Assembly: GCF_913055165.1 (NCBI RefSeq)
Contig: NZ_CAJXJS010000005.1
Location: forward strand, 1-64,000
Source of the DNA: an uncultured Devosia sp.
Lineage (GTDB): Bacteria > Pseudomonadota > Alphaproteobacteria > Rhizobiales > Devosiaceae
Direction: 5' to 3'
DNA length: 64,000 nt
Both the position numbers and the translations under genes were made by a program. Positions 27,891 through 36,439 of this stretch are shown here, one piece after another. Every line of letters begins with the position of its first letter. Within the stretch, counting starts at the first letter, position 1. The notes beneath the pieces are model-generated. The model made no database searches. It was not told the DNA's origin and was given only the letters and a program-made list of their open reading frames with translations.

Positions 27891-28522
27891 GTCTTGCGCC
27901 ACGGGGAAAGCGGCTTCTCAATCAGGTCCATGGCGCGTTGATCTTCGGGCGGCGCGTTGAGGCTCTTGCGGATGCTCTGGCGAATGCCATCCCCCATGAC
28001 GCCCGCCGAATCCTGGACTTGGGGTGCGGGGACGGGCAGGTGGCCGTCGCCCTGATGCAGCGAAGGCCCGAATTGGCGGTCGAGGGTGTCGATGTCCTGG
28101 TCCGGCCGGTCACCCATATCCCGGTGACGCAATATGACGGCACGAGCTTGCCCTTTGCCGACCAGAGCTTTGACTATGTCACCATTGTCGATGTGCTGCA
28201 TCACACGGACGATCCGGCGTCGGTGCTGACCGAAGCCGCGCGCGTGGCGCAGCGGGGGGTGGTGATAAAGGACCATTTGCGCGAAGGTGTGTTGGCCGGC
28301 CCAACATTGCGGCTGATGGACTGGGTGGGCAATCGTGGCCACGATGTGCGGCTGCCCTACAATTATCTCGATCGTGAAGAGTGGGGATATGCCTTCGCCC
28401 GGGCCGGGCTGGGGGAAACCCAGCGGCAGGTGCGGCTTGGACTTTACCCCGCCCCATTGAGCTGGTTCTTTGAGCGGAAGCTGCATTTTGTGAACCGGCT
28501 GGAGCATATCAATCCGGGCTGA
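27887..28522 (+). CDS. Class I SAM-dependent methyltransferase coupled to GtrA
   Basis: The product has 211 aa. Motif I is RRILDLGCGDGQVAVALMQR near residue 40, then AVEGVDVLVRP, and motif IV FDYVTIVDVLHHTDDPASVL. It belongs to the Methyltransf_11-type group. Translational coupling to GtrA suggests methylation of a lipid-linked sugar, quinone-like or surface molecule; the real substrate is unknown. Confidence 0.85.
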   Translation: MSLAPRGKRLLNQVHGALIFGRRVEALADALANAIPHDARRILDLGCGDGQVAVALMQRRPELAVEGVDVLVRPVTHIPVTQYDGTSLPFADQSFDYVTIVDVLHHTDDPASVLTEAARVAQRGVVIKDHLREGVLAGPTLRLMDWVGNRGHDVRLPYNYLDREEWGYAFARAGLGETQRQVRLGLYPAPLSWFFERKLHFVNRLEHINPG

Positions 28523-28585
28523 CGGGCTTTCAATACCGGCTCAGTCGGGTATTCTCCGCGCCGTTTGATTTGCAGGGGAATGCTT

Positions 28586-29236
28586 ATGCGCAGTGCTTTG
28601 ATCGTTTATGGCGGCTGGGACGGTCACGACCCGGAGGAATGCGCCAGCATCTATCGCCGCTGGCTGCATGAGGACGGCTATTCGGTGCGGACCGCCACCG
28701 AGACCAGCGCCTTCGCAGATCCCTCCATCGCCGATCTCTCCCTGATCATACCCATTTTCACCATGAGCAAGATCGCCAAGGAAGAGGTGGAAAACCTGAC
28801 CAAGGCGGTCCGTGGCGGCGTGGGTCTGGCTGGCCATCATGGCGGCATGAGCGATGCTTTTCGGGAGTCGGTGGACTACCAGTTCATGGTCGGCGGCCAG
28901 TGGGTGGCCCATCCTGGCGACATCATCGACTACACGGTCGATGTGACCAAGCCCGACGATCCGATCATGGCGGGGATCAAGCCCAGCTTCCCCTACACCT
29001 CCGAGCAGTACTACATGCATGTCGATCCGATGATTGAGGTGCTGGCGACCACCACGTTCAGCGGCGAGCATGCCCCATGGATCGAAGGCGCCGTGGTGCC
29101 GGTCGTCTGGAAGCACCGCTACGGCCAGGGCCGCGTCTTCCACATGACGCTTGGCCACCGCGCCAAGGAGTTCGAGAACCCGAATATGGCCACGATCATG
29201 CGCCGGGGCCTCAACTGGGCTGCCCGCGACGAATAG
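28586..29236 (+). CDS. ThuA-like domain protein
   Basis: The 216-aa protein starts MRSALIVYGGWDGHDPEECA and has a ThuA/glutamine-amidotransferase-like fold: VGLAGHHGGMSDAFRESVDY, the SEQYYMHVDP motif and GRVFHMTLGHRAKEFENPNM. It is distinct from the thuA gene at 22.4 kb and stands outside a sugar transport operon. Such proteins are frequent in sugar-hydrolase loci, but their reaction is largely undefined. The start was chosen at the ATG with AGGGGA 7 nt upstream. Confidence 0.85.
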   Translation: MRSALIVYGGWDGHDPEECASIYRRWLHEDGYSVRTATETSAFADPSIADLSLIIPIFTMSKIAKEEVENLTKAVRGGVGLAGHHGGMSDAFRESVDYQFMVGGQWVAHPGDIIDYTVDVTKPDDPIMAGIKPSFPYTSEQYYMHVDPMIEVLATTTFSGEHAPWIEGAVVPVVWKHRYGQGRVFHMTLGHRAKEFENPNMATIMRRGLNWAARDE

Positions 29237-29246
29237 TATCCGGCGC

Positions 29247-29885
29247 CTACCAGCGCAGAAGGTATCGCCCGATCAGTGCGCCGAGCAGGGCCGTCAGGGC
29301 GATGCCCAGCGAATACCAGACCGCCATGAACATCATGCTGGTTTCCCCGCAATAAAAGGCATAGGCGGCGGCACCAAAGCCGCCCGCCAGCAATCCTGCA
29401 CCGAAGCCGGCCAGGGTGGGGGAGGCCGGCGCAAACCGGCGCATCGCTGTCAGCAGCACCATCAGCAGCGGTGCCGCGGTGAGAATGATCAGCCAGGGGC
29501 AGACCAGCGCCGTTCCACCCATGAGCACGGGCATGGCCCAATCGGCCTGCATCCAGCCAGCAATGCCCGCTGCCAGGGCCAAGAGGATCACCGCGCCGGC
29601 GGCCCAGAAAGGCCAGACGCGGTGGGCATCGGGCCGCGACAGAGCCGGAACCGCGACCAGGCCGAGAAGCCCCAGGCCGATCGTATAGGCCAGCTTGCCC
29701 CAGAACATGGGGCTGCCCCATGCGCCACCAAACGGACGGCCGACAAGAAGATCGAGCACGATTGGCCCCATCAGTAGGGTGCCCATGAGCCCCAAGGCGA
29801 TGGCCAGCAGGATCCGCTTTTCCAGATCCCGCGCCGCAGTCGGCTTCAGTTCGGCAGAGAGGCGGTCGATCAGCTCGTCCGTCAT
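29247..29885 (-). CDS. nrsF: NrsF-type (DUF1109) membrane anti-sigma factor
   Basis: The 212-aa protein has a short cytoplasmic N-terminus (TDELIDRLSAELKPTAARDL) and six hydrophobic segments. This is the build of Caulobacter NrsF, which sequesters the ECF sigma factor SigF and responds to heavy-metal or redox stress; two cysteines (VCPWL, YCGET) could sense it. Its ATG overlaps the sigma-factor stop by 4 bp. It is co-transcribed downstream of the sigma gene. Confidence 0.88.
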   Translation of the reverse strand: MTDELIDRLSAELKPTAARDLEKRILLAIALGLMGTLLMGPIVLDLLVGRPFGGAWGSPMFWGKLAYTIGLGLLGLVAVPALSRPDAHRVWPFWAAGAVILLALAAGIAGWMQADWAMPVLMGGTALVCPWLIILTAAPLLMVLLTAMRRFAPASPTLAGFGAGLLAGGFGAAAYAFYCGETSMMFMAVWYSLGIALTALLGALIGRYLLRW

Positions 29886-30433
29886 TTCCCGCTCCCTGCA
29901 AATTTGCTCATCAGGGATTTGAGCCCGCGATGAATGGAGACCTTGGCGGCGGTTTCGGTCATGCCGTGGCGCGCCGCGGCCTCGGCCACGCTCGTGCCTT
30001 CCAGCCGCGTCTGGCGGATAAGGTCGGCGGTTCGCTCCGGAACCTGGGTCAGGACTGCGTCGACATCGCGCCGGTCGGCGGCATTGGCGCTGTCGTCAAC
30101 GGCGAAGATGGGCGCGTCATCCTCCAGCGGCACTGTCGGGCGAATGGCGTGGCGGCGGACATGGTCGACAAATTTGTGATGCGCCACCGCATGCAGCCAG
30201 GATGTGAAGGGGCGGCTGCGGTCATAGGTCATCCGTTTGGTGTGCAAGGCGAGCAGTGTTTCCTGCACGAGGTCCTCCGCGTGCGAAGCATGGGACGGGC
30301 TCAGGCGGCGCGCGAACCAGGGTCGCAGGTAGCGCGTGAGCTCGGCCAGCAGCCGACGATAGGCGGCTGCGTCGCCGTCGAGTGCGGCGAGCATCAACTC
30401 GCGCATCCTCTTTTCGGTCGCATCCGCCTGCAT
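29882..30433 (-). CDS. sigF: ECF RNA polymerase sigma factor, SigF-like
   Basis: The 183-aa product has sigma region 2 HAEDLVQETLLALHTKRMTY with YDRSRPFTSWLHAVAHHKFV, and region 4 GTSVAEAAARHGMTETAAKV with SIHRGLKSL. The pairing with an NrsF gene makes a SigF-type ECF system the best match. The start is the ATG with AATGGAG upstream. A GTAACT-N16-CGAA motif lies just ahead of the gene, so it probably drives its own transcription; a similar GTAACC motif faces the divergent b561/molybdoenzyme operon. Confidence 0.9.
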   Translation of the reverse strand: MQADATEKRMRELMLAALDGDAAAYRRLLAELTRYLRPWFARRLSPSHASHAEDLVQETLLALHTKRMTYDRSRPFTSWLHAVAHHKFVDHVRRHAIRPTVPLEDDAPIFAVDDSANAADRRDVDAVLTQVPERTADLIRQTRLEGTSVAEAAARHGMTETAAKVSIHRGLKSLMSKFAGSGK

Positions 30434-30443
30434 TGGTACTCCA

Positions 30444-30469
30444 TTCGCGCCCAGCACCACCGAAGTTAC
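30444..30469 (-). promoter_or_regulatory. ECF (SigF-type) promoter of sigF-nrsF
   Basis: On the minus strand GTAACT (30464-30469) is followed after exactly 16 bases by CGAA (30444-30447). This fits the GTAACC-N16-CGAA consensus known for Caulobacter SigF. The -10 element ends 11 bp before the sigF start codon, giving a very short leader. Confidence 0.6.
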
Positions 30470-30515
30470 ACAGGACGCCTGAAAAAGCGAGCACCGAACA
30501 CGCCTGCGTGAACAG

Positions 30516-30540
30516 GTAACCTCACCGGGCGCCATGCGAA
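30516..30540 (+). promoter_or_regulatory. ECF (SigF-type) promoter of the b561/molybdoenzyme operon
   Basis: GTAACC (30516-30521) is a perfect -35 match, and CGAA (30537-30540) follows after 15 bases, one shorter than at the sigF promoter. It points at the gene starting at 30668, with a leader of about 120 nt. The shared motif ties both divergent operons to the same sigma factor. Confidence 0.55.
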
Positions 30541-30667
30541 TATCTGCGCGAGGCCCTGCGGGTGAGCGTGGCAGGGACCATAACATCGACGTGATGGCGA
30601 GCATTGGCGCGATGCGTTAGCGTTACTAAAGGCACAGCGCCAGCCGCGCGCTCCGGAAGGGGGAGAA

Positions 30668-31516
30668 ATGTCTGAAGAACAAGGCCTGCCGCCGATCAGG
30701 GGTCCGCTGGTCTATCGCCAGTCCATCTGGACGCGGGTGACCCATTGGGTATGGGCGATCTGCCTGTTCTTCCTCCTGCTTTCGGGGCTGCAGATCTTCA
30801 ACGCTCATCCCAGCCTCTACATCGGACAGCAATCGGGCTTCGAGTTCGACAATGCGATCCTCAGCATCGGTGCGGTCAATACACCAGAGGGGCCGCGCGG
30901 GCGCACGACCCTGTTCGGGCAGCAATTCGATACCACTGGTGTGCTGGGCATGAGTGGCCCGGAGGCCAACCCGACCTTCGTGGGTTTCCCGGGTGCGGTG
31001 ACCATTCCCTCCTTCCGCGATCTTGCCACCGGGCGCGTTGTGCACTTCTTCTTTGGCTGGATTTTCGTTGCCGCGCTTTTCGTCTGGTTCCTGGCCAGCT
31101 TTATCAATGGTCATTTGCGACGGGATATTGTGCCCCGGGGCAAGGACATTGAGGACTTGCCAGGTGACGCGCTCGACCATGCGCGATTGCGCCTCACTCA
31201 TGGGCGCAGCTATGCTCCGCTGCAGAAGCTGAGCTACTTCACCGTTTTCTTCGTCTTGTTCCCGCTCATCATTCTGACGGGGCTGACCATGAGCCCGGGC
31301 ATGGATGCGGCTTGGCCGTGGCTTCTCGACATCTTTGGCGGACGGCAAACGGCGCGGACCATCCACTTCGTCGTGATGGTGTTGCTGGTGCTGTTCTTCA
31401 TCGTCCACATTATCATGGTGCTCTTGGCGGGACCGCTCAACGAACTGCGCTCGATGATCACCGGCTGGTATCGCACTAGCCCCGGCACGCCGAGTGAACA
31501 GGGAGACAGGCCATGA
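30668..31516 (+). CDS. Cytochrome b561-type membrane subunit
   Basis: The 282-aa membrane protein of the bacterial cytochrome b561 domain has helices with candidate haem histidines in RVTHWVWAICLFF, GRVVHFFFGWIFVAALFVWF, ARTIHFVVMV and FIVHIIMVLLAGPLN. An 80-residue loop follows helix 1. It would pass electrons from the quinone pool to the adjacent periplasmic molybdoenzyme. GGGGGAG precedes the ATG. Its stop overlaps the next gene (ATGA). Confidence 0.88.
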   Translation: MSEEQGLPPIRGPLVYRQSIWTRVTHWVWAICLFFLLLSGLQIFNAHPSLYIGQQSGFEFDNAILSIGAVNTPEGPRGRTTLFGQQFDTTGVLGMSGPEANPTFVGFPGAVTIPSFRDLATGRVVHFFFGWIFVAALFVWFLASFINGHLRRDIVPRGKDIEDLPGDALDHARLRLTHGRSYAPLQKLSYFTVFFVLFPLIILTGLTMSPGMDAAWPWLLDIFGGRQTARTIHFVVMVLLVLFFIVHIIMVLLAGPLNELRSMITGWYRTSPGTPSEQGDRP

Positions 31517-32304
31517 GCCGGTTGATCCTCAATCGCCGCAAGTTTCTCATTGGGTCTGCAGCGCTGACCTCGTCGGCAGCCCTTTCCGGCTGCAGCCAGT
31601 TCGACTTCTTGGGACAGCGCGACAATCCCATCCGCAACGCCATGGAGCGCGCCAATGTGCTGACCTATTCGGCGCAAAGGGCGCTGATCGGCGAGCAGAC
31701 CCTGGCCCGGGAATTTGCCGAAAGTGAAATCCGGCAAGGCATGAAGCCGAATGGGTCCACCGAGCCGACCACCCCCGAATACATGTTCCTGCGGCAGGCG
31801 AATTTCGAGCCCTACCGGCTCACCATCAAGGGCATGGTAGACAGAGAGTTGAGTTTCTCCCTGGCCGAATTGCGCAACATGCCGGCGCGAACACAGATAA
31901 CTCGCCATGACTGCGTGGAAGGGTGGAGCTGCATCGCCAAATGGACGGGCACGCCGTTGGGGCCGATCCTGGATCAGGCGGGGGTGAAGCCGGGCGCGCG
32001 CTATTGCGTCTATCATTGCTTCGACAATATCCAGCGGACGATTTCCGGCGACATCCTCTATTACACCAGCTCGGACCTCATTGATGCCTACCACCCCCAG
32101 ACAATCCTCTCCTATGGCCTGAACGATCAGGTCCTGCCCGTGAGCAATGGCGCGCCGGTCCGTCTGCGGATTGAGCGGGCACTGGGCTACAAGCAGCCCA
32201 AATATCTGCACACCATCGAACTGGTGGACGATCTCTCCCCGTTCGGGCGCGGCCAGGGTGGCTATTGGGAGGACAATGGCTACGACTGGTACGGTGGGAT
32301 CTAG
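31513..32304 (+). CDS. Exported molybdopterin-dependent oxidoreductase (sulfite-oxidase/MsrP-like)
   Basis: The 263-aa protein has a Tat motif NRRKFLIGSAALTSSAALSG followed by a lipobox cysteine (LSGC), so it may be a Tat-exported lipoprotein. The molybdopterin-binding fold carries the ligand Cys in RHDCVEGWSCIAKWTGTPLG and PVRLRIERALGYKQPKYLHT. Partnering with a b561 subunit and SigF-type control suggests reductive repair, for example of oxidised methionine, as in MsrPQ. Sulfite oxidation or another small substrate remains possible. Confidence 0.87.
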   Translation: MSRLILNRRKFLIGSAALTSSAALSGCSQFDFLGQRDNPIRNAMERANVLTYSAQRALIGEQTLAREFAESEIRQGMKPNGSTEPTTPEYMFLRQANFEPYRLTIKGMVDRELSFSLAELRNMPARTQITRHDCVEGWSCIAKWTGTPLGPILDQAGVKPGARYCVYHCFDNIQRTISGDILYYTSSDLIDAYHPQTILSYGLNDQVLPVSNGAPVRLRIERALGYKQPKYLHTIELVDDLSPFGRGQGGYWEDNGYDWYGGI

Positions 32305-32592
32305 GCGCTGCTCCTGCACACCCCTCATGCGGCTGGCGCGCTTGCTATTTGCCGCCAACTCGCCCATATGGGCATGACGTCACGGCAGAATGGCCGTCGA
32401 TGGACTTCTCTTCTTGCTTCTGCGGTGAGCGGCGAAGTCGACCCGAATACCAGATTGGCCGAGGAGCCAGCGGTTCGGGTTTGAGCCAGCACCCGCGCGA
32501 TACCCCCTATCGCCCGATTGCATTATTCAACTGCGCCTTCCGCTGTCGGAGTGGCGCTCGCGCGATTTCGCGCCAAAGGAAAGACAATTAGT

Positions 32593-33996
32593 TTGTCCGA
32601 TTTCATTTCGCTCGGTCTGCCAACCACCATCACCGACAGCCTGACGGCCGGTGGCTTTACCGAGCCCACAAAAATCCAGACCCAGGCCATCCCTAAGCTT
32701 CTTGAAGGCCGGGACATGCTGGGCATCGCCCAGACCGGTTCGGGAAAGACGGCCGCCTTTGGCCTGCCTATCCTGGCCGGCATTCTGGGCCTCACTGGTC
32801 GGCCCCGCCCGATGACCACGCGCGCGCTGATCCTGGCGCCGACGCGCGAACTGGCGGTGCAGATCGACGAAAATATCCGTAAGTTTGCCGGTTCCAAGAT
32901 GAAGCTTGATACCGTGCTCGTTCTGGGCGGCGTCTCGCGCTATCACCAGGTGCAGAAAATCGCCAAGGGCGTCGATGTGGTCGTTGCGACCCCCGGTCGT
33001 CTCAAGGACCTGTTAGACGACAACAAGATTCGTCTCAACGAAACCCGCTGGCTGGTCCTGGATGAAGCCGACCGCATGCTGGACATGGGCTTCATTGCGC
33101 CTGTCCGCGCCATTGCCAAGGCAATCGGGTTGCGCCGCCAGACCATGCTGTTTTCGGCCACCATGGCGCCGGAAGTCGAGGATTTGGCCAAGTCATTGCT
33201 GAAGGAACCGATCAAGGTCGAGGCGGCGCCGCAGGGCTCCACCGTCGTCAAGATCGACCAGCGTGTCATCATGTCCGGCTCCAAGGCCAAGCGCGGCGTA
33301 CTCAACGACCTTCTGGCCGACGAGGCCGAAGGCATGGAGCGAGTGATTGTCTTCGCGCGCACCAAGCATGGCGCCGACCGCGTTGCCAAGAACCTGGCCA
33401 TTGATGGTCACGAGGCGGCGGCCATCCACGGCAATAAGAGCCAGAATGCCCGCCAGGCGGCGCTCAAGGGTTTTGCCAGCGGCGGTGTGCGCATTCTGGT
33501 CGCTACCGACATCGCGGCGCGCGGCATCGATGTGCAGGGCATCACCCACGTGGTCAATTACGATCTGCCCGACGATGCGGAGAACTATGTCCACCGCATC
33601 GGCCGCACCGGCCGCAATGGCGCATCAGGCAAGGCGATTACCTTGTGCGACGGCACCGAGAAATCCAAGCTGCGCGATGTCGAGCGGCTCATCCGCCGCA
33701 CGCTGCCGGTCTCGGGCGATATCAACCTGGTCGAAGAAGCGCCGGTGCAGCGCCAGCCGCGCAACAATGCTGGCGCTCCGGGCGGGGCCCGTACGGCCCG
33801 CAACCCCAAGGCCAAAAGTCCGCGCAAGTTCAATACGCCGCGCCCGGGTGGAGAACGGACCAAGGCGGCCGATGGCAAGCCACAGGATGGTCGGCCTGCT
33901 GGTGCCAAACCCAGCGGCGCGAAATCGGGCAAGCCGCGCTGGTCCAAGGGCCAGCGTGATGCTGGTCGGGCACGCCGCGCCTCGGCAAACGCATAA
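32593..33996 (+). CDS. rhlE: DEAD-box RNA helicase, RhlE-like
   Basis: The 467-aa protein has all helicase motifs: Q-motif FTEPTKIQTQAIP, I AQTGSGKT, Ia PTRELA, Ib TPGR, II DEAD (VLDEADRMLDMGF), III SAT, V TDIAARGID and VI HRIGRTGR. The C-terminal tail of about 90 residues is basic and rich in Pro, Ala, Lys and Arg, as in RhlE-type helicases of RNA decay and ribosome assembly. The start is uncertain: TTG at 32593 begins the conserved LSDFISLGLP, with AAAGGA 12 nt upstream; another TTG at 32518 would add 25 residues. I see nothing else in 32305-32592. Confidence 0.9.
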   Translation: MSDFISLGLPTTITDSLTAGGFTEPTKIQTQAIPKLLEGRDMLGIAQTGSGKTAAFGLPILAGILGLTGRPRPMTTRALILAPTRELAVQIDENIRKFAGSKMKLDTVLVLGGVSRYHQVQKIAKGVDVVVATPGRLKDLLDDNKIRLNETRWLVLDEADRMLDMGFIAPVRAIAKAIGLRRQTMLFSATMAPEVEDLAKSLLKEPIKVEAAPQGSTVVKIDQRVIMSGSKAKRGVLNDLLADEAEGMERVIVFARTKHGADRVAKNLAIDGHEAAAIHGNKSQNARQAALKGFASGGVRILVATDIAARGIDVQGITHVVNYDLPDDAENYVHRIGRTGRNGASGKAITLCDGTEKSKLRDVERLIRRTLPVSGDINLVEEAPVQRQPRNNAGAPGGARTARNPKAKSPRKFNTPRPGGERTKAADGKPQDGRPAGAKPSGAKSGKPRWSKGQRDAGRARRASANA

Positions 33997-34018
33997 GACC
34001 GATAAATCGGTTACAAGG

Positions 34019-34049
34019 ATGGGCGGCCTTCGGGTCGCCCATTTCATTT
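34019..34049 (+). terminator. Rho-independent terminator after the RhlE-like helicase
   Basis: A 10-bp stem (34019-34028 with 34033-34042, one G-T pair) and TTCG tetraloop are followed by TTCATTT. It ends 13 bp before the next start codon. Confidence 0.8.
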
Positions 34050-34061
34050 GGAGGGATTGTC

Positions 34062-34955
34062 GTGACGTCCATTGCCGTTATCGGGCCTGGTGCCATTGGA
34101 GGAACGCTTGCGGCCTGGCTGGCGCAAAGCCCCGCATTTAATGTTTCGGTTTGCGCCCGGACGCCGATTGCCGATCTGCTGGTCGAGACACCGCAGGGCA
34201 CGATTGCTGCAACCCCAAAGGTTCTCACCGAGCCATCCGAGGCCCGGCCTGTCGATTGGGTCATCGTCGCGACCAAGACCTATAGCGCCGATGCAACGGC
34301 ACCATGGCTGACGGCGCTGTGCGGCCCCGATACACGCGTGGCAATCGTCCAGAATGGCGTGGAGCATGTGCGTCTGTTTGCGCATTTGGTGCCCGAGGAG
34401 CAACTGATCCCGGTGATGATCAATCTGCCGGCCTCACGCTCCGCGCCGGGGCGCATCGTCCAGAGCCGCCATGGCATCATTGCGGTCCCCACAGGACCCA
34501 ATAGCGAGGCGTTCGTCGACCTGTTTGCCCATACGGAGATCGAGGCGGCGGTGCATGCCGATTTTCTGAGCCAGCTCTGGGTCAAGCTTACAGGCAATAG
34601 CGCGGCAATTGTGCCAGCCCTGACCCTGCGCGCCACTGGTCCGGTCTGGTCCGAGGATCTGGCGGACATCATTCGCGCAATTGTCGACGAGTGCGCAGCT
34701 GTTGGGCGGGCGGAGGGCGCAGACGTGCCGCAGAGCGTGGTGGAGGCGACGATCGACAACATGCGCAACATGAAAGAGGGCGCCTTAAGCGGTTCCATTC
34801 ACGCCGATCGCCTGGCCGGCAATCCCATGGAGATCGACGCGCGCAATGGCGTCATTGTACGGTTGGGCAAGAAACATGGCATCGCCACGCCCGCCAACCG
34901 CATGCTCGTTACGCTGCTGGCGGCGTCTGGGACGCCATGGATTTCGGAGGCGTAG
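34062..34955 (+). CDS. 2-dehydropantoate 2-reductase family protein (PanE-like)
   Basis: The 297-aa product has an N-terminal NADP-binding GPGAIGGTLAAWLAQSPAFN, then VDWVIVATKTYSADATAPWL, the substrate-domain lysine motif LWVKLTGNSA and MEIDARNGVIVRLGKKHGIA near the C-terminus. The family reduces ketopantoate to pantoate for CoA, but paralogs are common, so a symbol is withheld. The start is GTG with GGAGG about 7 nt upstream. Its last 47 bases overlap the 3' end of otsA on the other strand. Confidence 0.85.
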   Translation: MTSIAVIGPGAIGGTLAAWLAQSPAFNVSVCARTPIADLLVETPQGTIAATPKVLTEPSEARPVDWVIVATKTYSADATAPWLTALCGPDTRVAIVQNGVEHVRLFAHLVPEEQLIPVMINLPASRSAPGRIVQSRHGIIAVPTGPNSEAFVDLFAHTEIEAAVHADFLSQLWVKLTGNSAAIVPALTLRATGPVWSEDLADIIRAIVDECAAVGRAEGADVPQSVVEATIDNMRNMKEGALSGSIHADRLAGNPMEIDARNGVIVRLGKKHGIATPANRMLVTLLAASGTPWISEA

Positions 34956-36375
34956 CCGCTTCGGCCACAGAGCCCAGATAAAGGACGTCGCGCGTGGCGC
35001 TGGTCTTGTCCAGACCATCATGGGTGAGATGTTCGAGGAAGCTGACGGCCCAGTCGTTGACATTGTGCTTGCGTGCCGAGTCCATCAGCGCTTCCCAGCG
35101 CTGCTTACGCTCGGCAAGCGGCATGTCGAGGGCCATGCGCAGCGCCTCAGAGGTTTCGTCGGTATCAAAGGGGTTGACCAACAACGCCTCGGGGAAGATC
35201 TCGGCGGCGCCGGCAAAGCGTGACAGCACCAGCACGCCCGGATCTTCCGGGTTCTGGGCGCCCACGAACTCGTGTGCAACAAGGTTCATGCCATCCCGCA
35301 GCGGGGTCACCAGGGCCACCCGAGCCATGCGGTAGAGGCCCGCGAGGCTGGGTTGGCCATAGGCCCTCTTCACATAGGTCAGGGGTTGCCAGTCGGGTTC
35401 GGCGAAGTGCCCCATGACGCGCCCGCAGATTGCATCCAGCGTGTCGCTGGTTTCCTGGTATTCCTTGATCGTGTCGCGCGACGGGGGCGCCACCTGCAAC
35501 AGGTGTACGGAACGGCGCATGCGGGCATTGTTGGCGAGAAGCTTCTCATAGGCTTCGACACGCTGGGGGAGACCCTTGGAGTAGTCGAGCCGATCAACGC
35601 CCAGGATCAGCCGTTGCTCGCCCAAAGCGCGTTTCATGCGGTGAACCATCTTGGTCGCTGCCGGGCTGACGGCAAGACGGGCAAAGGCGTCTGGGTCGGA
35701 ACCGATCGGGAAGGCCTGCACTTCGGTGCTGCTGAAGTCGATCGTCTGCACCTTGTGTCCCCCAAAGGTCGAGGGGGCCTGGTGCTCGGCAAATTCGGTG
35801 AAAGCAGCGACGTCCCGCTTGGCCTGCATGCCCACTAGGTCATAGCGCGACAGGTCCCGCATGAGTTCTTCATGGTGCGGAATGGCATAGAGTGCGTCCG
35901 TCGTGGGGAAGGGGATGTGCAGGTAAAACCCGATGCGGTTGCGCGCGCCGAGCCGGCGCAGCTCGGCGGCCAGCGGGATCAGGTGGTAGTCGTGGACCCA
36001 GACGATGTCATCGGGTTTGAGCAGCGGCAGCAGGGCCTTGGCGAACTGCTGGTTCACCCGGCGATAGCCTTCGTACCAATGGCTTTCGATGGTCGCCAGG
36101 TCCAGCCGCAAGTGGAAGCTGGGCCAGAGAATGGAGTTCGAGAATCCGGCATAATAGGCGTGATGGTCCTCGCGGGTGAGGTCGATCTGCGCCACCTCAA
36201 GGCCATCAATGTCCTCAACGCGTGCCTCGCGAGAGGGTTGGTCGGTCAGTTTGCCCGACCAGCCGAACCAGAATCCCTCCCGTTCGCTCAGCACCTTGCG
36301 CAGCGCCACGGCGAGGCCGCCTGCGGCGGGACCCTTGCCGGGCGTGCGGTTCGATACAATGACGATGCGGCTCAT
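34909..36375 (-). CDS. otsA: Trehalose-6-phosphate synthase
   Basis: The 488-aa GT20 glycosyltransferase makes trehalose 6-phosphate from UDP-glucose and glucose 6-phosphate. It shows GGLAVALRKVL, FWFGWSGK, the catalytic region VWVHDYHLIPLAAELR, HIPFPTTDALYAIPHHEELM, VDRLDYSKGLPQRVEAYEKL and TPLRDGMNLVAHEFVGAQ. The true start is the ATG at 36375, before MSRIVIVSNRTPGKGPAAGG; the frame upstream only shadows otsB. It follows otsB by 64 bp. With thuEFGKAB the genome both makes and imports trehalose. Confidence 0.95.
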   Translation of the reverse strand: MSRIVIVSNRTPGKGPAAGGLAVALRKVLSEREGFWFGWSGKLTDQPSREARVEDIDGLEVAQIDLTREDHHAYYAGFSNSILWPSFHLRLDLATIESHWYEGYRRVNQQFAKALLPLLKPDDIVWVHDYHLIPLAAELRRLGARNRIGFYLHIPFPTTDALYAIPHHEELMRDLSRYDLVGMQAKRDVAAFTEFAEHQAPSTFGGHKVQTIDFSSTEVQAFPIGSDPDAFARLAVSPAATKMVHRMKRALGEQRLILGVDRLDYSKGLPQRVEAYEKLLANNARMRRSVHLLQVAPPSRDTIKEYQETSDTLDAICGRVMGHFAEPDWQPLTYVKRAYGQPSLAGLYRMARVALVTPLRDGMNLVAHEFVGAQNPEDPGVLVLSRFAGAAEIFPEALLVNPFDTDETSEALRMALDMPLAERKQRWEALMDSARKHNVNDWAVSFLEHLTHDGLDKTSATRDVLYLGSVAEAATPPKSMASQTPPAA

Positions 36376-36439
36376 CTGGATGGTGCCCCGTTTTGTGTTC
36401 AACGTGTGATTGCCGCGCCGTCCGGCCCGGTCGAGAAAG

